This document shows positions 28,564 through 36,723 of a DNA stretch of 64,000 nucleotides, piece after piece. Numbering within the stretch: position 1 is the first letter of the stretch; every line of letters starts with the position of its first letter. The notes under the pieces are model-generated. The model saw nothing but the letters and a program-made list of their open reading frames with translations. It did not search any database and had not been told where the DNA came from. The position numbers and the translations under genes were made by a program. Source of the DNA: Dyella nitratireducens (lineage in GTDB: Bacteria; Pseudomonadota; Gammaproteobacteria; Xanthomonadales; Rhodanobacteraceae); NCBI RefSeq assembly GCF_014642835.1, contig NZ_BMJA01000006.1, positions 186,001 through 250,000 of the forward strand, written 5' to 3'.

Positions 28564-29346
28564 TCAGAACCCGTAATGGAGAAATCCGCCATCCACCGCC
28601 AGCACTTGGCCGGTGATGTAACTGGCCGCCGGCAAGCATAGGAACGCAATGGCCGCCGCCACTTCCTCCGGTTCGCCGATGCGCCGCAGCGGCGTGTGAT
28701 CCAGCACTTCATCGAGATAATCGGAATCCGCTAACGCAGGCTCCGAACGTTGGGTGCGGATGTACCAGGGCGCCACTGCATTGACGCGGATGCCATCTAC
28801 CGCCCATTCCGCCGCCAGATTGCGCGTGAGTTGGTGCAGCGCCGCCTTGCTCATGCCATAGGGCGAGCCGGTGCGCACATGCGTGATGCCGGACACCGAT
28901 CCCACATTGACAATCGCCGCGTGCGCATGCTGGATGAGATGCGGATGGGCGAGGCGGCACATCTCATACGCCGAAAACAGATTCTGTTCGAAGATCGCGC
29001 GGTAGTCGGCCTCGCTGTAATCGAGCGTGGCCTTGGGGCTATTCCCGCCGGCATTGTTGACGAGCAGCGACAGCGGCGTTTCCAAATCCGCCACCCAGTC
29101 GAACACGGCCAGGCGGTCCTCCGTCACACTCACGTCAGCGGCGAATGCCAACACCTCGATACCGGGAAAATCGTCCGTCAGCTCCACGCGCACCTGTTCC
29201 AGGTAGTCATCGTCGCGCGCTACCAGCAACAGGTCAGCACCCAATCCGGCCAGCTCACGCGCGGTGGCGTAGCCGATGCCCTTGCTGGCGCCGGTGATGA
29301 GTACGGTGTGATCTTGCAGTTGCCAAGCATCAATACGGCTGTTCAT
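28564..29346 (-). CDS. SDR family oxidoreductase, tropinone-reductase-like
   Basis: 260 residues. It shows TGASKGIG (cofactor-binding loop), NNAGGN, and the catalytic Ser...YGMSK arrangement with Tyr and Lys, ending with the usual ITGQVLAVDGGF. It is a classical NAD(P)H-dependent short-chain dehydrogenase/reductase. The start at 29346 gives MNSRIDAWQLQDHT, placing the Rossmann motif at the normal distance; the earlier ATG would add a cysteine-rich tail. Substrate unknown. Confidence 0.88.
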   Translation of the reverse strand: MNSRIDAWQLQDHTVLITGASKGIGYATARELAGLGADLLLVARDDDYLEQVRVELTDDFPGIEVLAFAADVSVTEDRLAVFDWVADLETPLSLLVNNAGGNSPKATLDYSEADYRAIFEQNLFSAYEMCRLAHPHLIQHAHAAIVNVGSVSGITHVRTGSPYGMSKAALHQLTRNLAAEWAVDGIRVNAVAPWYIRTQRSEPALADSDYLDEVLDHTPLRRIGEPEEVAAAIAFLCLPAASYITGQVLAVDGGFLHYGF

Positions 29347-29429
29347 GAGGCGCAGCTTACATGAACGGCATGGCTTGTCCGAAGCGTCCACTGGCAGGAC
29401 ACTGTATCCATGTTGATCGGGGCCATCTC

Positions 29430-29645
29430 ATGAAAAACGCTATCGCACTGCTTTGCCTACTGGCCCTGGGAGCCTGCAGCGGCAAACCACCCGCGCCGCA
29501 ATCCGACCCCAAGTCCAGCGCCGCGCAACCGAGCGCTCCCTGGGATGCCATGAAACAGGACGAACAGCGCGCGAAGGACGTGCAGAAGGTCGTCAACCAG
29601 CACGCCGCCGACCAGGACAAGCAGATCGAACAGCAGACGCAATAA
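29430..29645 (+). CDS. Small lipoprotein
   Basis: 71 residues: signal peptide with lipobox LGAC, then a proline/serine-rich linker and a charged Lys/Gln/Asp-rich helix. No domain recognised. It lies 84 bases after the divergent SDR start and 79 bases before the ABC ATPase gene. A periplasmic lipid-anchored role is certain only as far as the lipobox predicts. Confidence 0.75.
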   Translation: MKNAIALLCLLALGACSGKPPAPQSDPKSSAAQPSAPWDAMKQDEQRAKDVQKVVNQHAADQDKQIEQQTQ

Positions 29646-29724
29646 GCTGCTTCGTACGTTCAGCCATCTGGACGTCTGTACGTCCACGCTTGCCATCGTT
29701 ACACGTTGCAGGCAAGGTTCGGGC

Positions 29725-30549
29725 ATGAGTCCCGATACCACCCACTCCGAATCCATTCCCCTGCTGGACATCCATGAAGCCAGCGTGCTGCGCGGCGAAC
29801 GCCTGATCCTGGACCGGTTCAGCCTGCGACTCGCCGCCGGCCAGCACACTGCCATCCTCGGCGCCAACGGCTCCGGCAAATCCACCTTGATCCGACTGAT
29901 CGCGCGGCAGATCTATCCGCTGGCGCGCGAAGACGATAGGCCAGCGATCAAGGTATTCGGGCGCGACCGCTGGAGCGTCACCGAGCTGCGCAGCCTGATC
30001 GGCATTGTTTCGCCCGCCGTGCAAGGCGACTACACCAACGAGGATGCACCGCTGGAGGTGTTCGATGCGGTCGTCTCCAGCTTCTTCGCCGCACGCGGGC
30101 TGTGGGTGAATCACGAAGTCACCGACACCATGCGACAGCATGCACTGGATGCACTGGCGCAAGTACAAGCCTCGCAACTCATCGGCCGCGAGATGGCCAG
30201 CCTTTCTACCGGCGAAGCACGCCGTGTGCTGATCGCGCGGGCGCTGGTGCATAAACCGCGCGCGCTGCTGCTGGACGAACCTTGCACCGGACTCGATCCG
30301 GCCAGCCGCCGACGCTTTCTCGAAAGCCTGCGACAGCTCGCCCAGCATGGCGTGACCCTGCTGCTGGTGACACATCATGTGGAAGAGATTCTGCCGGAGA
30401 TCGACCACGTGGTGGTGCTGCGCGAAGGCCAACTATTGCGCAACGGCAGCAAGGGCCGCGTACTGACCAGCGAAGCATTGACGGAGGCATTCGGCATGCC
30501 GATGCGCGTAGAAAAGCAAGGCGACTACTACCACGCCAGTGTTGGCTGA
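29725..30549 (+). CDS. ABC transporter ATP-binding protein, stand-alone (ModF/YlmA-like)
   Basis: 274 residues with Walker A GANGSGKST, signature LSTGEARR, Walker B LLLDEP and H-loop VTHH. A complete single nucleotide-binding domain. There is no permease gene next to it, so it is either an orphan ATPase or works with a permease elsewhere. Relatives annotated as molybdenum-related ModF are double-domain, while this is single-domain and closer to YlmA-type proteins. Start 29725 lies 79 bases after the small lipoprotein gene on the same strand. Confidence 0.88.
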   Translation: MSPDTTHSESIPLLDIHEASVLRGERLILDRFSLRLAAGQHTAILGANGSGKSTLIRLIARQIYPLAREDDRPAIKVFGRDRWSVTELRSLIGIVSPAVQGDYTNEDAPLEVFDAVVSSFFAARGLWVNHEVTDTMRQHALDALAQVQASQLIGREMASLSTGEARRVLIARALVHKPRALLLDEPCTGLDPASRRRFLESLRQLAQHGVTLLLVTHHVEEILPEIDHVVVLREGQLLRNGSKGRVLTSEALTEAFGMPMRVEKQGDYYHASVG

Positions 30550-30567
30550 GCCGTTGGGCCATTGAGG

Positions 30568-31467
30568 TTATGCGCATGCCTTACTTTCGCGCACAAGGCC
30601 TAGTGTCCATTTCAAATTGACGCCCAGCGTGCCAAGCAGGATCAGCGCCAACCCCATCATCTGCACAGCGGCCAGCCGATGGCCGTACAACACATAATCA
30701 AGCAACAGCGTCACCAGCGGATACACGAACGCCATCACTGCAATCGTCACGACGGGCAAGCGTGGGTATGACGAATAGAACAGCACGTACACGATGCCGC
30801 TGTGGATCACACCCAATCCCACCAGCCACAACCAGTGCATACCCCAATGCAGCACAGAGGCACTGGAAAACCATCCCAGCATGAGTACGCCTACCCAGCA
30901 CTGGATCATGACCAGCGCAAACGGACGCTGCTTGCCCACCTTGCGCGACATCAGCAGCGATGCACCGCATAATAGGGCAGCCAGGAACGTCAGCGCGATA
31001 CCCACCAGATAGGACGCATCGACGTTGCGCCATATCCGCACTGGATCAGCGGCACAGGCTACGCCGATAAAGCCAAGCAAGGTCCACATCAGGTCCATCG
31101 GTCGCGTGCGCTCGCCTTGCACCAGCGCCGCAAGAATCAGCATCACAAACGGAAAGAAGTGATACACCATCGTCGCCACGCCGATCGACGAACGCGCCAT
31201 GCCCGCAAACAGGCATACCCAGTTCAACACCAGCAAGATACCGCTGAGGATGGCACCGCGAATCAGCACGCGATCCTGCAGCACGCCATGCAGATGGCCA
31301 CGCGCCACACCCCACACCAGCAGAAACAGGCCGCCGAACAGACAGCGGTAGAACACCGCCGTGACCGCATCCTGGCCGCTTTCGTGGACGAAGACGCCCA
31401 CGGAGCCGATCAGGCATTCGGCGATGAGAAGTTGGATAAGGGCGCGATGGTTGTTCTGTTCGAGCAT
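30568..31467 (-). CDS. EamA-family (DMT) metabolite exporter
   Basis: 299 residues with about ten hydrophobic segments in two homologous halves, typical of drug/metabolite transporters. The start 31467 begins MLEQNNHRAL; an earlier in-frame start would translate the REP element. It diverges from a MocR-type regulator at 31622, a common arrangement in which the regulator controls the exporter. Substrate unknown, often amino acids or vitamin-like compounds. Confidence 0.9.
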   Translation of the reverse strand: MLEQNNHRALIQLLIAECLIGSVGVFVHESGQDAVTAVFYRCLFGGLFLLVWGVARGHLHGVLQDRVLIRGAILSGILLVLNWVCLFAGMARSSIGVATMVYHFFPFVMLILAALVQGERTRPMDLMWTLLGFIGVACAADPVRIWRNVDASYLVGIALTFLAALLCGASLLMSRKVGKQRPFALVMIQCWVGVLMLGWFSSASVLHWGMHWLWLVGLGVIHSGIVYVLFYSSYPRLPVVTIAVMAFVYPLVTLLLDYVLYGHRLAAVQMMGLALILLGTLGVNLKWTLGLVRESKACA

Positions 31468-31483
31468 AGTTCCGCCATGACAC

Positions 31484-31555
31484 GTAGGTTGGGGTGCAAA
31501 CCCCAACGTCGTCACGCTCATACATCCGGATGCTGGGGTTTGCACCCCAACCTAC
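31484..31555. repeat. REP pair, family A copy 2
   Basis: Inverted 24-base halves at 31484-31507 and 31532-31555 with a 24-base spacer; outer GTAG, stem GTTGGGGT / ACCCCAAC, loop GCAA. It occupies most of the divergent intergenic region between the exporter and the MocR regulator. Confidence 0.9.
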
Positions 31556-31621
31556 GCCCCTACGCCCAACCGATACAGATTCAGTTAGTATCGATATCGA
31601 CCAGTACAGTTGAAACCAGCC

Positions 31622-33025
31622 ATGCTGCTTTATGAGCGCCTCGCCAACCAACTGCGCACACAGATCGCCCAAGGCAGCCTGCGCGCGGGCGAACGCCTGC
31701 CCTCGATCCGCCAGCTGGCGCACAGTCACGGCGTCAGCATCGCCACGGCGGTACAAGCTTGCCTGGAACTGGAGCGCGAAGGATTGGCGCAGGCACGACC
31801 ACGGTCCGGCTATTTCGTACGCGCAGCGACGCCGCCATTACCTGCCACGCGCCCCACGCGTCGACGCACGCCCGGCACCGTCAGCAACCCCATGCTGCAG
31901 GACGTGCTGGATATGCTTGCGCGCAGCGATTTATTGCCCCTGCACAGCGCCACGCCATCATCTGCCTTGCTGCCGCAAGCAGCACTCACGGCATCGCTTT
32001 CACGCTGTCTGCGTCACACGCCAGGCGCCGCACTGGATTACGCACCACCGCAAGGCCATCTCACACTACGTAGATTGATCGCGCAACGTTACGCGCAAGT
32101 GGGCGTAACTGTTTCGCCGGAAGAGATCGTGATCACGGCCGGCGCGATGGAAGCGATCAGCCTGGCCTTGCGCACCCTCACCCAGGCCGGTGACGTCGTG
32201 CTGGTGGAATCACCCACCTATCACGGCATTCTGCAGGCCGTTGCTGCGTTGAAGCTCAAGGTGCTGGAAGTACCCAATCTGCCTGACCGCGGCATCGACG
32301 TGGCACGACTGGAGCAGCTTCTGCAGCAGAACACGGTTCGCGCAGCGGTGCTGGTCCCCAACTTCAACAACCCGCTCGGCAGCTTAACCAGCGACCACGA
32401 CAAGCAAGCCCTATTAAAGAGTTGTGCACGCCACAAAACCGTTGTCATCGAAGACGATATCTACGGCGAACTGGCATGGTCCGGACAACGGCCGTCACCG
32501 CTACGACGCTGGGACCGGCATGGCAATGTGATCACCTGCGGCTCGTACTCCAAGATCCTCGCACCTGGCCTGCGTGTCGGCTGGCTGGTAGGTAGTGATT
32601 GGACCGACGCGCTGTTGCGCACCAAGTATTTTTCCACCGTGGGCAGCGCCAGCCTGCCGCAACTGGCATTAGCCGATTATCTGCAGCGCCACGACCTGCA
32701 GCGTCACTTGCGTCAACTTTGCCGTGCGCTGGCTGATAACGCGCAGCGCATGCATCAGGCCGTGGCACATGATTGGCCCGCGTCAACACGTGCATGCACG
32801 CCGCGTGGCGGCCTTTCGCTGTGGCTGCAACTGCCCGGCATGAATGCGCAGGCTCTGTTTGATGCCGCATTGCGCGAGGGCATCGGCACCGCGCCGGGTA
32901 CGCTGTTTTCCAGCCGTGGCGAGTACACCGATTGCCTGCGCTTGAGTTGCGGATTACCGTGGAGCAAAGCGTTGGATCACGCGTTGCGGCGGTTGGGTCA
33001 GCTAGCGGCCAAACACGTTGCGTGA
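31622..33025 (+). CDS. MocR-type transcriptional regulator (GntR HTH plus aminotransferase domain)
   Basis: 467 residues. The N-terminal 75 residues are a GntR-type winged helix (GERLPSIRQLAHSHGVSIATAVQA). The rest is a fold-type I aminotransferase-like domain with NFNNPLG, EDDIYGEL and SYSKILAPGLRVGW, where Lys of SYSK binds PLP. MocR regulators sense PLP or amino compounds. I use ATG 31622; a TTG four codons earlier is possible. A palindrome TCGATATCGA at 31591-31600 lies just upstream and could be an autoregulatory site. Confidence 0.92.
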   Translation: MLLYERLANQLRTQIAQGSLRAGERLPSIRQLAHSHGVSIATAVQACLELEREGLAQARPRSGYFVRAATPPLPATRPTRRRTPGTVSNPMLQDVLDMLARSDLLPLHSATPSSALLPQAALTASLSRCLRHTPGAALDYAPPQGHLTLRRLIAQRYAQVGVTVSPEEIVITAGAMEAISLALRTLTQAGDVVLVESPTYHGILQAVAALKLKVLEVPNLPDRGIDVARLEQLLQQNTVRAAVLVPNFNNPLGSLTSDHDKQALLKSCARHKTVVIEDDIYGELAWSGQRPSPLRRWDRHGNVITCGSYSKILAPGLRVGWLVGSDWTDALLRTKYFSTVGSASLPQLALADYLQRHDLQRHLRQLCRALADNAQRMHQAVAHDWPASTRACTPRGGLSLWLQLPGMNAQALFDAALREGIGTAPGTLFSSRGEYTDCLRLSCGLPWSKALDHALRRLGQLAAKHVA

Positions 33026-33061
33026 GCCTCGCATGCTCCCTCACCCACTGGAGGAACCACC

Positions 33062-33550
33062 ATGCAGAAAGCGGCCTTGCTTGCATTGCTACTCACGACA
33101 CCGGCCTTCGCATATGCGCAGGATACGATCCGCTACAAATTGCCCAACAGCAACTTCCCCATTTCCGCCGCCGTGGAAGTACCTGCCGGTAAATCGATCG
33201 TTTTCCTTAGTGGCACGGTGCCGCCAGTGGTCGATGCCAAGGCACCGAAAGATTCCGTAGCCGCCTATGGCGACACCAAGACCCAGACCATCGGCGTGCT
33301 CACCGCCATCCAGAAGCAATTGCAGAGCATGCATATGGACATGGGCGACATCGTAAAAATGCATGCGTTCCTGGTCGGCGACGAAGCGCATGGCGGCCGT
33401 ATGGATTTCGCAGGTTTCATGGCCGGCTATACGCAGTTCTTCGGCACCAAGGAGCAACCCAAGCTGCCGGCACGTTCGGCGATTCAGGTGGCGGGGCTGG
33501 CGAATCCGGGATTCCGGGTGGAGATCGAAGTGACGGCGGTGCGGCCGTAA
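33062..33550 (+). CDS. RidA-family protein with signal peptide
   Basis: 162 residues. A cleavable signal peptide (LLALLLTTPAFAYAQ) is followed by a RidA/YjgF domain: DIVKMHAFLVGD and a C-terminal VEIEVTAVRP. Cytosolic RidA deaminates reactive enamine/imine intermediates; this one should be periplasmic. The usual catalytic Arg/Glu positions cannot be checked securely by eye. It follows the MocR gene by 36 bases on the same strand and may be co-transcribed. A strong hairpin follows its stop. Confidence 0.88.
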   Translation: MQKAALLALLLTTPAFAYAQDTIRYKLPNSNFPISAAVEVPAGKSIVFLSGTVPPVVDAKAPKDSVAAYGDTKTQTIGVLTAIQKQLQSMHMDMGDIVKMHAFLVGDEAHGGRMDFAGFMAGYTQFFGTKEQPKLPARSAIQVAGLANPGFRVEIEVTAVRP

Positions 33551-33557
33551 GTCAGAC

Positions 33558-33590
33558 CCCAACCCTCTCCCCTCTGGGGAGAGGGTTGGG
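33558..33590. repeat. Perfect 15-base hairpin after the RidA gene
   Basis: Arms CCCAACCCTCTCCCC and its exact complement surround a TCT loop. There is no T-run on either side, so it is better read as a dispersed palindromic repeat than a canonical terminator, although it could stall RNA polymerase or protect the mRNA end. Confidence 0.75.
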
Positions 33591-33705
33591 ATGAGGAGAC
33601 AATCTTGCGAGAAAACGTGAGTCCTCTTATGGCCGTTCGTCGCAAGTCACGCGCGTACTTACGCATTACAGTAGACACACGTTTGCGCACCGAGAAAAAC
33701 GCATC

Positions 33706-35094
33706 ATGGGGCTCTATCCATTATTCGCCGACCTGACCGGCTTGCCCGTACTCGTCGTGGGCGGCGGTCACGTCGCGGAACGCAAAACTGCCGCGCTGCT
33801 TTCGGCTGGTGCAAAGGTTCGCGTCGGCGCACCGTCACTTACGCCTGCCCTGATGCAACAGGTCGAAGAAAACAAAATCGAACATCTCCCCGGCGCATTT
33901 CAACCGGCCTGGCTGGACGATGTATGGCTGGTCATTGCTGCCACGGACGATCACGCATTGAACGCCGACGTTGCCGCGAACGCGGAAGCACGGCGCATTT
34001 TGGCGAACGTCGTAGATGCGCCCGCCCTGTCACGCTTCCAAGTCCCGGCCATGGTAGATCGCACACCCCTGACGGTAGCCATTTCTACCGGTGGTGCGGC
34101 CCCCGTGATTGCCCGGCGCGTGCGCGAAACCTTGGAAACCGAACTCGATCATGCGCTGGGCCCGCTCACTGCTCTGGCGCAGCGGTACCGCACACGCATC
34201 ACGCAGCGATGGCCGGACCTGGCGGAACGCCGCGCGTTCTACGACTGGCTGCACGATGGCCCAGTGATGAACCTGTTACGTAACGCGCGCCCCGATGAAG
34301 CCGAACGCGTTTTGCTGGAAGCACTCGATGCAAAAGAACCCGCCTCGCGCAAAGGTTCGGTGCTGCTGGTCGGCGCCGGCCCCGGCGATCCCGGCTTGCT
34401 CACACTACGTGCACTGCGTGCACTCAACCAGGCTGATGTGATCCTGCACGACTCGCTGGTCAGCGAACCCGTGCTCGCGCTGGCGCGCCGTGATGCCGAG
34501 CGGATCGACGTCGGCAAGCGTTGTGGTGGGCGTCATACGCAGCAGGAACAGATTCACCAGCTGTTGCTCGAACAGGCACAGGCAGGCCGCCTTGTGGTGA
34601 GGTTGAAAGGCGGCGATCCCTTCGTGTTCGGGCGCGGCGGCGAGGAGATGGAATTCCTGCACCAGCACGGCATTGCGTTTGAAATCGTTCCAGGGGTCAC
34701 TGCCGCCGTGGCGTGCGCAGCGTATGCGGGCGTTCCGCTGACGCATCGCGGGCACGCACGCTCCGTACATTTGCTTACGGGGCACGGCAAAGAGTCGCTG
34801 GATGCGATGGATTGGCCGGCGCTGGCGCAGGACCACCAGACTTTAGCCGTCTATATGGGTGTGGCCAGGCTCGACGAATTCACCCAGCGCCTGCTGGAAC
34901 ACGGCCGGCGGCCGGATACGCCGTTCGTCATCATTGAGAACGGTACGCTGCCGCAACAGCGGGTCGTGCGCGGTGTCTTGCAGGAATTACCTGCGCACGC
35001 CAAGGAGCATGCCATTCATCCGCCGGCGTTGCTGATCGTTGGGGAAGTCGCTGCGATGGCGAATGAACATGCATGGTTCGGTAGGTTGGGTTAG
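33706..35094 (+). CDS. cysG: Siroheme synthase (uroporphyrinogen-III methyltransferase / precorrin-2 dehydrogenase / ferrochelatase)
   Basis: 462 residues. The N-terminal CysG-B part has the NAD-binding GGGHVAERK (residues 19-27) and acts as dehydrogenase and ferrochelatase; the C-terminal part is the SAM-dependent methyltransferase ([40 protein letters not shown]). The product, siroheme, is required by the NirB nitrite reductase encoded at 41138. The start 33706 begins [10 protein letters not shown], typical. The last codons and the TAG stop lie inside a family B REP element, so the C-terminal residues RLG come from the repeat. Confidence 0.95.
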   Translation: MGLYPLFADLTGLPVLVVGGGHVAERKTAALLSAGAKVRVGAPSLTPALMQQVEENKIEHLPGAFQPAWLDDVWLVIAATDDHALNADVAANAEARRILANVVDAPALSRFQVPAMVDRTPLTVAISTGGAAPVIARRVRETLETELDHALGPLTALAQRYRTRITQRWPDLAERRAFYDWLHDGPVMNLLRNARPDEAERVLLEALDAKEPASRKGSVLLVGAGPGDPGLLTLRALRALNQADVILHDSLVSEPVLALARRDAERIDVGKRCGGRHTQQEQIHQLLLEQAQAGRLVVRLKGGDPFVFGRGGEEMEFLHQHGIAFEIVPGVTAAVACAAYAGVPLTHRGHARSVHLLTGHGKESLDAMDWPALAQDHQTLAVYMGVARLDEFTQRLLEHGRRPDTPFVIIENGTLPQQRVVRGVLQELPAHAKEHAIHPPALLIVGEVAAMANEHAWFGRLG

Positions 35095-35157
35095 CGCAGC
35101 GTAACCCAACGATGTCACCTCGAATATGTTGGGTTACGCTGCGCTAACCCAACCTAC
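35081..35157. repeat. REP pair, family B copy 2 (overlaps the end of cysG)
   Basis: Near-identical to 23565-23641: outer GTAG, arms GTTGGGTTA / TAACCCAAC, spacer containing CTCGAATATGT. Its first 14 bases encode the end of cysG and its stop codon. The element fills the gap between cysG and hemD. Confidence 0.92.
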
Positions 35158-35170
35158 GCGGATTCCTCGC

Positions 35171-36004
35171 ATGACTGACTTTGACTCGGAACGTCCCCTG
35201 CAAAACCGCCGCATCGCCATTCCCGAGTCGCGCGAGCTGGATATGTTCGCGTCACTACTGGAACGCCGTGGCGCTTCCGTTCTGCGCTGCCCGCTCGTCG
35301 ATATTCGCGACACACCGAACCCAGGACCTATACTCGACTGGCTACACGTGTTCTGTGCTGGCGGTTGCGACGATCTACTGCTGTTCACGGGCGAAGGCGT
35401 GCGGCGCCTGCTGAGCCTGATCGACCATCACGCGCCGGAACTGCGCGGCAGCTTCATCGCACGGCTCGGCACCGTGCGCACCATCGCACGCGGCCCCAAA
35501 CCGGGACGCGTGTTGCGGGAACTTGGCTTGAAGCCCACGCTGGTTGCCGATCCTGCTACGACACCAGGGATGATCGTCCTGCTGCAAACGCTGGACCTAA
35601 AGGGACGCCGCGTCGGTGTGCAGCTTTATGGCACGGAGCCGAATGCACCGCTGATGGATTTCCTCGCTGCTGCCGGTGCCAAGGTGCTGCCGGTATGGCC
35701 ATATGTGTATGCCGATGCCGCGGCAGACGCCGAAGTGATGGCACTGATTGAAGCAATGCAGCAAGGCCAGGTCGATGCGATCGCCTTTACCAGCTTGCAG
35801 CAAGTGGAGCGGTTGTTTCGGCTGGTGGAAGCCGGTCGACTGAAGCAGGCGTTGGCACGAACGCTGGTAGCTGCCATCGGTCCTGTAGTGGCTGATTCGC
35901 TGCGCGCGCACGGCGTTGAGCCGCAGGTAGTGCCGGAAGAAAGTTATTACCTGAAACCATTGACGCAGGCATTGATCGAACGGCTATCTTCAAACTTGCC
36001 GTAA
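35171..36004 (+). CDS. hemD: Uroporphyrinogen-III synthase
   Basis: 277 residues of the HemD fold: two similar domains, with the N-terminal RRIAIPESRELDMFASLLERRGA, a middle GRRVGVQLYGTEP and the late AFTSLQQVERLF, in which the strand-loop matches known HemD sequences. It cyclises hydroxymethylbilane to uroporphyrinogen III, the substrate of CysG. Its position 76 bases after cysG suggests co-transcription for siroheme supply to nitrite assimilation; a second hemD in a heme cluster is probable elsewhere. The ATG at 35171 lies 14 bases after the REP element; an earlier start would be inside the repeat. Confidence 0.85.
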   Translation: MTDFDSERPLQNRRIAIPESRELDMFASLLERRGASVLRCPLVDIRDTPNPGPILDWLHVFCAGGCDDLLLFTGEGVRRLLSLIDHHAPELRGSFIARLGTVRTIARGPKPGRVLRELGLKPTLVADPATTPGMIVLLQTLDLKGRRVGVQLYGTEPNAPLMDFLAAAGAKVLPVWPYVYADAAADAEVMALIEAMQQGQVDAIAFTSLQQVERLFRLVEAGRLKQALARTLVAAIGPVVADSLRAHGVEPQVVPEESYYLKPLTQALIERLSSNLP

Positions 36005-36009
36005 GCAAT

Positions 36010-36706
36010 GTAGGTTGGGGTGCAAACCCCAACATCAGAACCTCTCACCACGCCGCACTGCGACATCCGGCTCACAAGCCCAATCTGCAGCGAGCATCCC
36101 CTGCCTGATATATCTATGTATGGACGAATACGGCCAATCACTGGCACGCGTTACGTATCCATGTTTGACCGGATTAATGTGAACGTAATCCAAGTGACAT
36201 GCTAAGTCATGCTCGTCTCTGATGAGATGTTCCCAGAATCGGCGCTGCCAGATGCCCCGTTCGCTTTTGTTCCGTCGCGAAGTGCTGATCGTTTCTCTCT
36301 GCTCGATTGCCCATGAGAAGCGCTGCTTAATCAACATCCAGCGTCTTGAAAAGTCGGCATCATGGTCAGGCATACTCCAGATGGTGTGCATATGCTCTGG
36401 AAGAACCACCCAGGCTAAAATACCAAACGGATGGCGCTGTTTAACTGTTCTTACAGCCTCACGCAAGAGATCAACACGCTCTACGAGTAGGGCGCTAGCA
36501 CGATCGGCAAGATTGACCGTGAAGAAATACGTCCCGCCAGTCATGATCGCTCGTCGGTAACGCATGGAATACCACTGGTGGCTCGCTTTGCTTATCCCAA
36601 CGTACGCCGCCGCGTGGACGGCGGTAAGCAGAAGCGGCCTTCCGTATCTGTCAGCGTTCAACGCTCTCGCGGACCTGATGGTGTTGGGGTTTGCACCCCA
36701 ACCTAC
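36010..36706 (-). mobile_element. REP-RAYT unit: transposase gene enclosed by the two halves of a family A REP pair
   Basis: The left REP half (36010-36033) and the right half (36683-36706) are in inverted orientation with GTAG at the outer ends, exactly as in the compact copies at 31484 and 39472. Where those have a spacer of 24-25 bases, this one has 649 bases containing the RAYT gene. The left half ends two bases before the gene's stop codon. This looks like the cognate element of the repeat family. Confidence 0.88.
36035..36565 (-). CDS. REP-associated tyrosine transposase (RAYT, IS200-like Y1 family)
   Basis: 176 residues from ATG 36565 (MRYRRAIMTGGTYFFTV, the canonical RAYT beginning). 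The HUH metal motif is HMH in PEHMHTIW; the block IWQRRFWEHLIRDEHD and the following YVHINPVKHG are diagnostic of Xanthomonadales RAYTs, and a Tyr in this region is the likely nucleophile. The protein should cut and rejoin single-stranded REP hairpins. The frame is intact, so it may be active. A longer frame to 36790 would translate the right REP half and is unlikely. Confidence 0.92.
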   Translation of the reverse strand: MRYRRAIMTGGTYFFTVNLADRASALLVERVDLLREAVRTVKQRHPFGILAWVVLPEHMHTIWSMPDHDADFSRRWMLIKQRFSWAIEQRETISTSRRNKSERGIWQRRFWEHLIRDEHDLACHLDYVHINPVKHGYVTRASDWPYSSIHRYIRQGMLAADWACEPDVAVRRGERF

Positions 36707-36723
36707 TTGAACTTCACTCAGGA

